Part shown: in pieces, positions 56,375 to 64,000 of the stretch
Position numbering within the stretch: the stretch's first letter is position 1
Layout of the letters: every line of letters begins with the position of its first letter
NCBI RefSeq assembly: GCF_019879105.1
Contig: NZ_CP082247.1
Location: forward strand, 496,001-560,000
From: Natrinema sp. SYSU A 869
Lineage (GTDB): Archaea > Halobacteriota > Halobacteria > Halobacteriales > Natrialbaceae
DNA: 64,000 nucleotides
Direction: 5' to 3'
Program-made: the position numbers and the translations under genes
The notes under the pieces: generated by a model
Told to the model about the DNA's origin: nothing
Databases searched by the model: none
What the model saw: the letters and a program-made list of their open reading frames with translations, nothing else

Positions 56375-56465
56375 CGCCGGCGTTGGCCGCGGCTTCGTAT
56401 ATAAATCATCGCCCGAGCCACTACTCGAATAACAACACTGCTGTCACAGCCGGACTCGCATGCTG

Positions 56466-56472
56466 CTTAAGA
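56466..56472 (+). promoter_or_regulatory. TATA-like box of the zinc microprotein
   Basis: CTTAAGA 23-29 nt before ATG 56495, spacing expected for a leaderless gene. Confidence 0.35.
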
Positions 56473-56494
56473 CTACTCTCCGTCTCGAGAGTGT

Positions 56495-56623
56495 ATGGCA
56501 ACTGGCGAATCATGGATCATCCGGCGGTGCGAAGACTGCGGATTGGTGATAATGAGTTCCATAGAGGAGCCCGGTTCGCGGCAGGAGTGCCTCTGCGGGA
56601 GTTCGTCGCTGGTCGAGATCTAA
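56495..56623 (+). CDS. Zinc-finger microprotein
   Basis: 42 residues: MATGESWIIRRCEDCGLVIM and QECLCGSSSLVEI. Four Cys arranged Cys-x2-Cys ... Cys-x-Cys could bind one zinc. Small haloarchaeal zinc-finger proteins of this size are numerous and several act in regulation. It has a TATA-like box at leaderless distance and intact codons, in a region otherwise full of debris. Confidence 0.6.
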   Translation: MATGESWIIRRCEDCGLVIMSSIEEPGSRQECLCGSSSLVEI

Positions 56624-56889
56624 TCTCTCGGGAAACGCCGGCCAGAAGCCGGCGTCAAACTCCCCTCCCTGAATGGTTGTCAGTGGTAGGTGGGTCTGAG
56701 ACCAAGATTCCGTTTGGATAGTCGATGTTGGAACGATCTCAATGACGAGGGTCCGAATGTCTCGGATCGAACGGATTCTGTCGGGGCCACGACCGAATCC
56801 TTACCTCACCGTGAAAACTTCGAGGAGATCACAACCTTACTGGCAATCTCCGAACTCACGCTCAAGGTCGCGATGAACACGGCGACGCC

Positions 56890-57600
56890 ATGCCGGAACT
56901 GGCGCTCCGCGAGAACGGTACCGGCTCGTGGAACACAGTGACCGATGCCTCGAGTCATACGATCATGTACTTGGAACTCGCGACGACCACCGCCGCCCAC
57001 GTCAGCGTTGGCTACGACGAGACGCTAAGCGCTCGCGATACGACGCCCTGCTATGGCTACGAGATGCAGGGCCTAGATAGCCTCCAGATCGATGCCATCC
57101 TCGACGATACGCCCGTCCTCACGAACCGGTCATTCGACAGAAAGTTGATCGACGTTCTTCGCGAGGTCGCGAAGACCGGCAACTTCGTGCTCGAGGCTCA
57201 TTGGAAGAACGGCGGAATCTCGATCGAATGGATCCATCTGGGCCAGCGTGAGGCCAGCGTCGATCCCGAGATCGTGGACTATAGCATCGATCAGCAGACC
57301 GAGGACATCGTTGAGCGGGCGATCGTCTACGGCGGCGCCGCGAGAGTGACCCCGCCAGTCTGTCGATGTCGCGATCGACACATGGGACGACCTGCCGTTC
57401 CCCGATTCGAAGATCGTCGACCGGAAGGAAACGATCTACGACTCCAGCAGCGAGACTGAGTTCACTCGAGGAGAGGACTACGCGATTCGCTACGCGACTC
57501 CGGAGGGGCAGCCGCGGATCAAGGCACTCTCCGATGAGGCGCTCTCGGATGGTCAGACGGTCTCGGTCGACGCTCTCACACATTACTCTGGTGGCGTCGC
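56890..57600 (+). pseudogene. Viral structural-type protein fragment, frameshifted
   Basis: The frame at 56890 reads TIMYLELATTTAAHVSVGYD, RSFDRKLIDVLREVAKTGNF, VLEAHWKNGGISIEWIHLGQ, DQQTEDIVERAIVYGGAARV; near 57345 it shifts to QSVDVAIDTWDDLPFPDSKI, SETEFTRGEDYAIRYATPEG, ALSDGQTVSVDALTHYSGG. The mix of beta strands and the repeated domain look like a tail or baseplate protein of a head-tail halovirus. It runs into the convergent fragment at 57583. The start is probably internal. Confidence 0.5.
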
Positions 57601-58022
57601 ATCCTCGAGCGTCTGCCGGCTCGGTAGATCGGCCGTGTATTCACCTTCAGAAAGGATATCGAGGGCCTGTTCATACCGGTAGTAGCCGCTGGTCGGCACA
57701 TCCGAGCGGTACTCGTCTGAGCTCAATTCGAGCTGTGCCGCGGCCTCGGAGATCGTCGTTACGAGGCTCTCAAGCGAGGCAAACTCGTCGGCGAATAAGG
57801 CGGGATCTTCAGGGAACCCAATATCCTCGTACTCTCGAGTGACTGCGTAGAACGTCGACCACGACACGGTGTAGTTTTCGTCGACCGCGTACTCGTCGCC
57901 GCCCTCGAGCCAGCCGAAGAGTGCGTCCTCGGCGAGCATCGCGTTAGCTACAGCGTTGAGATCGTCGACGGCCGTCAACCGGTCGTCGATCACCGCCTGC
58001 TTCTGCTCGATCTCGGGGTTGA
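57583..58022 (-). pseudogene. Viral-type hypothetical protein, N-terminally cut
   Basis: Open from the junction at 58022 (FNPEIEQKQAVIDDRLTAVD) to 57583: NAVANAMLAEDALFGWLEGG, WSTFYAVTREYEDIGFPEDP, ESLVTTISEAAAQLELSSDE. Acidic and helical, intact codons, no proper start. A start at 57993 would be possible. Likely the C-terminal part of a provirus gene. Confidence 0.45.
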
Positions 58023-58217
58023 AAATGAGTCAAAGTGCCTTTACGATATCTTCGGAAGTTGTCTTTGGATATTCTCGCTTACCTGCGACAAATATTTTAG
58101 TAAATAAACACTCGCCAATTAGTGTTAGAAATTATTTCTAAGCTTGTTATACCATACCAAATACTGGATCTGTTGATCATTAATTGGATGAAGTCCATAA
58201 AATCAGATAAAGCATAG

Positions 58218-58225
58218 TTATAAGT
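58218..58225 (+). promoter_or_regulatory. TATA box of the Tat-exported protein
   Basis: TTATAAGT, 24-31 nt before ATG 58249, matching leaderless spacing. Confidence 0.55.
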
Positions 58226-58248
58226 AATAGTGTGATAACAGGTAATTG

Positions 58249-59127
58249 ATGACTTCAAATGGTGAAGGTGTCAATCGACGCAACGTGCTGAAAAAGTCAG
58301 CTGTTCTAGGTGGTATCGGATTCACCACGACCGCTGGAGCAGCTAGTGCTGAGTCAGACGAAGAAAGATCAGCAGGATCAGGCGAATTCAGAGGATCTGT
58401 CACACTCAGCGAGAGTGATCCGATGAGTGACGAAGAACTTGAAGAGTACGCAAGAAAAGAAATGAAGAAGTCGAGTCCTGCGCAGACTATTCCCCCAGGA
58501 GTTGTTAATGAGGTAGTGGATTCTAGTCCAATCAGTATCCAAGCGGCATCTCCAGATGATCCACAACAAGTCACCCTTGATGACACATGGGACACTGGAG
58601 TCGAGAAGATAACTGGATCATTTGGTGAGCTCGGCGAAACACGCCATCAGGTTTCAGTGTATGAAGGTGACTACAAGTCTGCGGATGGAGATAACGTCTA
58701 CATTCTATGGCATATGTCCAGAGCGGATTTCGGCCATGTATCACATAATACAAAGGTGGAAAAGATGGAGAATTACATCGATCTGCCTAGTGATTGGTCG
58801 CTGTACACATATGAGCCCCAAGATAGCGTCTCTGATGGCGGACAAGATATTAATGTGGGTATTGGTGCAGCGAAAGGCGGAGGATCGATGTCATTAGGAA
58901 CAACAGTTACAGTCGGTGGAGGAACAGTTCGTACTACGAACCACACCTCGACTGGAAGTGGGTCAAAGTACGAACTCGAGTATCAGGGGTGTACAAAAGG
59001 CGATAACGGTACAGAAATAATAAACGGTCTCTCATTACTCACTACTTCTGATAGTTACATCTCAGAGTATTCTCTAGACTGGAGTTACTACACAAAACTG
59101 AATACGACCTTGAACTGCTTCTACTAA
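58249..59127 (+). CDS. Tat-exported protein of unknown function
   Basis: 292 residues from ATG 58249. Leader: MTSNGEGVNRRNVLKKSAVL with twin Arg, then GGIGFTTTAGAASAESDEE and a probable cleavage after ASA. The mature protein has an acidic helical stretch (SDEELEEYARKEMKKSSPAQ), a middle rich in Tyr and Asp, a Gly-rich strand region (GIGAAKGGGSMSLGTTVTVG), and ends TKLNTTLNCFY. Two Cys (YQGC and NCFY) could bridge. Base composition is clearly AT-richer than the window, suggesting transfer from another source. Its architecture (Tat leader, pro-region, Gly-rich end) resembles secreted halocin precursors, but no family match is evident. Confidence 0.75.
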   Translation: MTSNGEGVNRRNVLKKSAVLGGIGFTTTAGAASAESDEERSAGSGEFRGSVTLSESDPMSDEELEEYARKEMKKSSPAQTIPPGVVNEVVDSSPISIQAASPDDPQQVTLDDTWDTGVEKITGSFGELGETRHQVSVYEGDYKSADGDNVYILWHMSRADFGHVSHNTKVEKMENYIDLPSDWSLYTYEPQDSVSDGGQDINVGIGAAKGGGSMSLGTTVTVGGGTVRTTNHTSTGSGSKYELEYQGCTKGDNGTEIINGLSLLTTSDSYISEYSLDWSYYTKLNTTLNCFY

Positions 59128-59260
59128 TAGGGAAATCCCTATATGAAAACCGATCGCTAGTGGTCAGCCGATGGATTCTCTGTTATCACACGCAAGGAGG
59201 ATATCCCCCTCCAGCTAAGTAAGGGTAGTTCGTGAAAATGTGCTAAATCTTGAAATCGAC

Positions 59261-59668
59261 CTACTTGCACTCTGCTCGAACGATACTTCGATCAATTTCC
59301 TCATCACTATCATATGCAACTAATTCAAACGTCCTATCTGACGGACGTTCATCAACATCCCATGATAGTTCCATTTCGTCATCAGTCACAGCAAAGCTGA
59401 CAACTTCAGAACCATCCTTATTGTATATAGTGATAGAATTTAATCTACTTGGGTCTAATTCTACGATAATAGTAATATGAAAATCGCCATCATCCGTATC
59501 AGTACCCATGTAATTCAATGATTCAATATAGTCTGTCTTGAATGCTGTTTCCGTAGAGAAGGTACATATATCGCCATCTGACTCTTGTTCACCGACACAC
59601 CCTGAGAGGAAACAAAAGCCAGCACTGACTCCGGCTAGAACGTTCCGTCTTCGGTATGGCTTGCCCAT
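59261..59668 (-). CDS. Tat-exported lipoprotein of unknown function
   Basis: 135 residues from ATG 59668 (MGKPYRRRNVLAGVSAGFCF). RRRNVLAG is the Tat motif and LSGC the lipobox. The mature part is small, acidic and beta-rich (GDFHITIIVELDPSRLNSIT, EVVSFAVTDDEMELSWDVDE, RTFELVAYDSDEEIDRSIVR), suggesting an Ig-like surface domain. The longer in-frame start at 59692 precedes the Tat motif and is rejected. Convergent with the Tat protein at 58249 and similarly AT-rich; the two may belong together. Confidence 0.7.
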   Translation of the reverse strand: MGKPYRRRNVLAGVSAGFCFLSGCVGEQESDGDICTFSTETAFKTDYIESLNYMGTDTDDGDFHITIIVELDPSRLNSITIYNKDGSEVVSFAVTDDEMELSWDVDERPSDRTFELVAYDSDEEIDRSIVRAECK

Positions 59669-60434
59669 AGATGATTTTACACTTGGAACCATATATGAAT
59701 TTCTTATTTGGAATGTAATATATTGGTCTTATTTGCTAAGGTAAAATTATTTACCAATCTCAAGCACGTCGACGGTGTCAGCAGGCTTGAGGTCAATGAT
59801 CGAGGCGATCAACCCCGAGACAGTGTGATCTCATCGCTACGCAAGAAGGTCGGTCAAGTCTCGAAACAGTGTGAGCTGATCGTTTGGGAGATTCGCGACC
59901 AGACTTCAAGTGACGGCGAACGAGTGTGATCGGTTCCAGTAGGGACGATTCCAAGTGGGCAAGAATCGGGACGACCTCGATTATTCGTAGTTGGATAGTA
60001 GTGGTCGGAATACAGTGCGTTAATACCGGTGTCTAGCTCACAATGGAAGAGTGTGTAATTGGATCGGCCCCGGTTCAGCTACAATTCGATGTCCTGCTTT
60101 CTTATCGGTTTCTGATATCTGATGGGATTTTTGTACGGCTATTGAGATTGTGTATTTACCCCGTGAACGTTTTTTGTCGTTCGCAACTCAACTCGGAGGA
60201 AACCATATTGCAATATACGGTTTATTCATATAGCGCATTTTATCGCTAGACCCACCGTGGGTTTAGCAGACTCTCCCGGTCAGCCGAACCCACAAACTGA
60301 TAAGGACCGACTGAAACGCTGAATAACTCGAATATGCCACTCTTAGAATCGCCATACTGGACCGCGACTGGGCCTCTATCCAAATTCTGCACCAATCCAA
60401 TTTTGGACGGTCGAATTCCCCAGAGATCGTTACA
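59669..60434. other. AT-rich intergenic region with remnants
   Basis: At 59751-59929 one frame reads LEVNDRGDQPRDSVISSLRK, KVGQVSKQCELIVWEIRDQT and stops, a probable gene fragment of unknown type. The remainder (59930-60434) shows no gene. Confidence 0.35.
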
Positions 60435-60705
60435 ATGAGTCGATCGGATGCCGAACAGGAGAACGAGACCGATGCTGAGCGGGTGCTATCATTCGATGGT
60501 GTCCGATCCTCGTGTTCGCTCGAGGACTTCACGGACCTGTATTGGGACGAGATCGCCCCCTGCCTTGAAGCAGGGAGTATCGATCCCACGAGCGAGAAAC
60601 CTCCCCACTAATGGTTTCGGGATCACGATGCGCGGTCATTTCTCGCGGCTCTCAGTCGCCACCACGACCGTTCGTTCGGTGAGTTCTGGAACGAGGATCT
60701 CGGGC
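60435..60705 (+). pseudogene. Small hypothetical protein with in-frame TAA, cut by IS5
   Basis: ATG 60435: MSRSDAEQENETDAERVLSF, SLEDFTDLYWDEIAPCLEAG, SEKPPH, then TAA (60609-60611); the same frame goes on WFRDHDARSFLAALSRHHDR, SFGEFWNEDLGL before IS5 sequence begins. The protein-like continuation shows that the TAA is a nonsense change in a longer gene. Family not recognised; context suggests an integrative-element gene beside the integrase. Confidence 0.5.
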
Positions 60706-60906
60706 TCTCCGAATGCGGAGCATCTCGATGAGTTCGTCGAGGAGAGTCCGATAGGTTGTGTCCTTCTGCACTTTGAGACACAGGAGAACGATGTGTTGAT
60801 GGAGCGTGTAGCGTTGTTTTGAGAACTTCGATGAGTATCGAGCCACAGCACGTTACGCTAACTGAAATGCCTCCTCGACAAATCGGAGCAACCGTGACTT
60901 TGGGAG
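60706..60906 (-). pseudogene. IS5 family transposase, N-terminal fragment
   Basis: Minus strand reads LLRFVEEAFQLA, a stop, RAVARYSSKFSKQRYTLHQH, IVLLCLKVQKDTTYRTLLDE, LIEMLRIRR. This is the N-terminal helical region of haloarchaeal IS5 transposases. The catalytic domain is missing. Confidence 0.7.
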
Positions 60907-61028
60907 AGCTTGCATTCGGTTCCACTACTGTCCAAACGTGTAACCCCTCAAGGACTTCAACAGAGCCGAGAACTTGCAAACTAATCAAGGAAATATCCAC
61001 TTCCGGAATCTGCATTACGATTGTGACA

Positions 61029-62127
61029 CTATTCATTTTCAAACACACCCGTATTGTCCTCGCCCAGCTCGCTCGCTTCGATGTGCGAGTACATTTCAGA
61101 GGTTGTTTTCGGATCGGCGTGCCGGAGCGTCCGTTGGGCGCGTTGCGCGCCGTGTTCCTTGTATAGCGTCTCGCCGACGCCACGGCGAGCGCCATGGAGG
61201 GTCAGATACTCACCGTCCTCGAAATCCAGTCCCAGTACCTCGGCTTCTTTCGAGAGTCGTTTCAATAGCGTTCGAGTACCGGAGGTGCTCATCGACTGCG
61301 GTTCGACATCGTGCTCGAGGGCGTAGTCCCACGGGTCGCCGTCGGGTTTGTCGTGTCCGGCGTCTTCGATCGCCTTGTACAGCGATGGCGGGTGTCTCGA
61401 GGGAAAGACCGGCCACGGTTCGGCAGGCGGATCGACAAGCGTGCGGAGTCGTCGCAGCGGTTCGATGGTTGGCCCGTGAGTCCGACCTCTTCGTTCGGAT
61501 CTTGGCTCTTTCCGAAGACTTGGATCATGCTGTTCTCGAGGTAGACGTCGCTCCACCGGAGACCGTTCCGGTCGTCGTGTCTCGAGTCGGCCAGCACTTC
61601 CGACCCGCGAACACCCGAGTACGCAAGCACGTAGATCAACGCTCGGTTGCGGACCTCCTCGAAGGCGTCCATCCCATCGGCATCGATTGCCGCTCGAGCG
61701 CGTTCGTCGACGTACTCGGTGAGCGCTCCGCGCTGTTCGGGTTGCTAGAACTGTTGTTCGCTACTGCTCGTGCCCCCTTTTGGGAGCGGCTTCTTCGCGT
61801 CGCGTTTCTCTGCCGGGTTCTCGGCGAGTTCGCTGACTTCGACGCCCCAGTTCAACAACGCTGAGACGTAGTTGTAGTACGTCCGCGCGGTCGACGCGCT
61901 GATAGCGTCGCCTTTTGTCGCCGCTTGAGGTGGCCGGCGTAGTTGCGCATCGTTCGCTTTGAGACGCCGTCAAGCGTCTGGACGTGGTCGCCGGTCCAGT
62001 CGATCCATTTCTCGAGTGCGTACTCGAGGTTCGATGCGTAGTTGCCGTCGCGTTCGGCGATAAACTCGTCTTTCGCGTCTTCGAGGGAGATTTGGCCGCG
62101 TAAACCCTCGGAGTTTCTCTTTGCCAT
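61029..62127 (-). pseudogene. Integrase (tyrosine recombinase) of an integrative element, multiply broken
   Basis: From ATG 62127 (MAKRNSEGLRGQISLEDAKD) the SAM-like core-binding domain (YALEKWIDWTGDHVQTLDGV) is followed by a frame change near 61920, a TAG at 61745-61747, the catalytic start (NRALIYVLAYSGVRGSEVLA, first Arg), another change near 61470, and then LTLHGARRGVGETLYKEHGA (His-x-x-Arg) and RHADPKTTSEMYSHIEASEL (Tyr), ending 61029. All catalytic residues remain readable. It is of the phage/ICE type and probably inserted the element whose remains lie at 55.6-60.9 kb. Confidence 0.8.
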
Positions 62128-62495
62128 CGACTCGGCTTCCCAGAGGGCGCGGACCCTAGTAAATGCACCGTACATTATTGGTCTAATCAAGTGTGTTCTG
62201 CAAAAAGCAGCTATTCTGATGATATCATCGGTATAAGAGTGCTGTAGGTGAATATTTCCACTCTATAAATATTATATCGCTATACAGAATTGTAGGGATG
62301 GAGAGTTCACAGTTTCGGAAGATGGACAGTTTTAGCGTTGTTTCACCGGGAGGTTGGACTAGCTGAGGGGAGAAATGGGATAGGAAATCCGACTACAATA
62401 GATCTCTTTCTCTTCAGTTGTCAGAAACTAATCGGAGCATTCCACCAAGAGATAGCGCCACCGCTCACGAAAGGCGATCCCGTGTGCTCAGTCAG
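62128..62495. other. No gene seen; possible integration-site flank
   Basis: Lies between the integrase start and an IS fragment. No tRNA or clear attachment repeat is seen. Confidence 0.35.
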
Positions 62496-62870
62496 TTAAT
62501 CAGGAGGAAGCAGCGCCGAAGCAACTAATTCGACATACTCTCTAGCGGTTATCACAGGCGCGTAGTTCATCTCATCACTAGTACCAGCTTTCAGCAGGAA
62601 GTCGGTGAGTTGCCAAATATTGTAGAGAAGTACAGCAAATATGAAGTAGAACAATCGAACTCGATAATCCTTCGATGAGGTCTTCGCCAAGAAATCGTGT
62701 TTGATGCTCTTGTATTCGTTTTCGATCTGCCAGCGGCTACTATAGCGCCGACAGAACTCTTCAGCCTCTTCCGGCTGAACACGAGCATTCGCCGCGAATA
62801 TCGTCGTTCCATCCGTCTTCGTCGAGGGAACGTATAAGAACTGCATCTGATACCTAGCGGAAATATACAA
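62496..62870 (-). pseudogene. ISH3 family transposase, C-terminal fragment
   Basis: FCRRYSSRWQIENEYKSIKH, DFLAKTSSKDYRVRLFYFIF, AVLLYNIWQLTDFLLKAG are typical of the C-terminal part of haloarchaeal ISH3 (IS4-related) transposases, with the catalytic Glu in IENEYKSIK. The first two thirds are missing; the frame's nominal start (MYISARYQ) is internal. Confidence 0.7.
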
Positions 62871-63410
62871 CGAAGTTTGAGTAGCAGTGTGTCTGATTAT
62901 GTTGTTTCCAATCTCTCACTGAAACCAGACTCTCCGTGCTCCCGGGCGCAATCGTGGTCGCAATTCTGGGTCCCGAGATCGTCGCTAGAGGCCAGCGAAG
63001 TGGACGGCAGCAGGTATCACTGCGGTGATCATGAATCGTGTAGAGAATATCTTGATCGCACTCTGTGTAGGAGTCCTCACAGTGGTCGTCCTTCGCTCCG
63101 CGGGCCTCTGACGGCAGCCGCTGTGATTGTCGGTAACGCGGTTCAGTGACGACTCTCACGTTACCAACTAGGTGTAACAAACGAATACGATTGATGTGTC
63201 GGAGGTCACACGACTGGCACCCACATGAAGCCCCAGAATCGATCAATAAGCATGTGTAGTGACCAGTAGTTTCGCCATGGTCTGTGTCTAAAGAAGAGGG
63301 TTTCAACAGAGTCAGCCTCCATAATATGATCCTTTCATTTAGAAATCCGTGATCGGATCGACTACTCAGTGAATATGAGAATTGAGCGGTCCCACTGCGT
63401 CAGCTGGCAA
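62871..63410. other. Mostly no gene; one possible tiny membrane peptide
   Basis: At 63031-63111 a frame reads MNRVENILIALCVGVLTVVV, LRSAGL (26 residues, one hydrophobic helix). It could be a microprotein but support is weak. The long minus-strand frame over this region has Cys/His-rich noise composition. Confidence 0.3.
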
Positions 63411-63998
63411 TTACATTGTTTCATCAATAGCGAGACTCACAAAATTCTCAAAGAGCCGTCCTGCGGTCACGTCCTCGAACGAGAACCGTTCCGATTTCCA
63501 TCCGAAGTCGTTGACGAGGTTGTCACGGTGTGAGGCTGTGATCTCCGGATGAAACTGAACAGTCCACAATGGTGCGATCCGGTGACGAGTCCCGAACACG
63601 CGAGCGTGATCGGCTGACGCGATGATCTCCATGTCTTTCCCCGGGTCCGTCACAACGTCACTATGAAGGGAGACGACGACTGGATCGACACCGTCAAACA
63701 GTGGGTCGTCGGCCAGAGTCGCCTCTACAAGCGTCGCAGTTGTTCCGACTTCTTCGACAGTGCCACCGAGGGCCGAATTGACCACTTGATGGCCGAAACA
63801 GACACCGAGGGTCGGAATCTCTCGATCGATGAGTTCGCGGACAAGGCCCTCCTGATCGGCGATCCATGAACGACAGTCGGATTCGTAGACGGCAGCTGTG
63901 CTACCGGTCAAGACGATGCCATCCGCCTCGTCGAGGGGGACACGTTCACCTGCCACGAAATCGATTTCCGCAGTGGTGGGAAACTGCGCTGCCAATGC
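63411..63998 (-). CDS. Type 1 glutamine amidotransferase, runs off the window
   Basis: About 195 residues visible. The GATase1 triad is present: Cys in EIPTLGVCFGHQVVNSALGG, His and Glu in WTVQFHPEITASHRDN. The oxyanion strand GIVLTGSTAAVYESD precedes it. These GMP-synthase-like stand-alone proteins release ammonia from glutamine or hydrolyse related amides. The first residues (AAQFPTTAEIDFVAGERVPL) show that the N-terminus lies beyond the window. Intact as far as seen. Confidence 0.85.
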   Translation of the reverse strand, partial: ALAAQFPTTAEIDFVAGERVPLDEADGIVLTGSTAAVYESDCRSWIADQEGLVRELIDREIPTLGVCFGHQVVNSALGGTVEEVGTTATLVEATLADDPLFDGVDPVVVSLHSDVVTDPGKDMEIIASADHARVFGTRHRIAPLWTVQFHPEITASHRDNLVNDFGWKSERFSFEDVTAGRLFENFVSLAIDETM

Positions 63999-64000
63999 AT

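Noticed and set aside
62854-63306. 150-residue minus-strand frame rich in Cys and His
   Set aside because: No motif, unusual composition, probably chance.
1-64000. CRISPR arrays, rRNA genes and complete tRNA genes
   Set aside because: No regularly spaced repeats of CRISPR type, no rRNA-like sequence and no full cloverleaf were noticed by reading; a dedicated scan was not possible.

Overview
The window is haloarchaeal DNA. The evidence is acidic proteins (many D and E residues), GC-rich codons ending in C or G, Tat-type (RR) export signals, leaderless genes with a TATA box about 26-30 nt upstream of the start codon, and genes typical of halophilic archaea: type 2 isopentenyl-diphosphate isomerase, Lrp proteins with a TrkA-C tail, tandem UspA proteins, HVO_A0114-type regulators, and haloarchaeal IS6, IS630, IS110, IS5, IS1595 and ISH3 elements. 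The species cannot be named from the sequence. The density of insertion sequences, toxin-antitoxin genes, broken recombinases and pseudogenes points to a megaplasmid or a large chromosomal accessory region.

Layout. 1-3.9 kb: a remnant of an OB-fold (RPA-like) plasmid protein, a TumE/TumA-type toxin-antitoxin operon with a twin-palindrome operator, and IS6, IS630 and IS5 debris. 3.9-14 kb: intact fni, a decayed luciferase-like monooxygenase, a broken PAS histidine kinase, an acetyl-CoA-synthetase-like gene, an IclR regulator and a frameshifted deoxyhypusine synthase. 14-17.4 kb: a CcoI/FixI-type copper P-ATPase with its SafE-like partner. 17.6-23.5 kb: nested IS630/IS6 remnants, a broken tyrosine recombinase, a second RPA-like gene with a hairpin-rich repeat, an IS110 element and two MITE-like elements. 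23.5-30 kb: a degraded ComEC-like hydrolase, a halocin C8-like precursor gene followed by small membrane proteins, a Tat lipoprotein subtilase lacking its catalytic Asp, a PadR/TOPRIM-like chimera and a secreted nuclease. 30.4-37.2 kb: a dense toxin-antitoxin area around a phosphate transporter and another IS6 copy. 37.4-42.5 kb: a plasmid or viral module of a primase-like gene, iteron-like repeats and a 1,005-residue DNA-pumping ATPase. 43-55.3 kb: ion and stress genes, namely a CNNM-like transporter, three UspA-type genes, an amino-acid permease with a divergent Lrp regulator, TrkH, and a CPA2 antiporter split by IS630. 55.6-62.9 kb: provirus or integrative-element debris with two AT-rich Tat-exported genes and a broken integrase. 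The window ends in a type 1 glutamine amidotransferase that runs off the edge.

A striking feature is how many otherwise good genes carry one single-base frameshift or one stop codon (at least 20 loci). Either the replicon is decaying or the assembly has indel errors; the mixture of true truncations, IS insertions and C-to-T nonsense changes favours real decay for many of them. The most interesting intact-looking biology is the halocin C8-like locus at 24.5-27.8 kb, followed by the iteron/primase/ATPase module and the IS630-type mobile families with their MITE.
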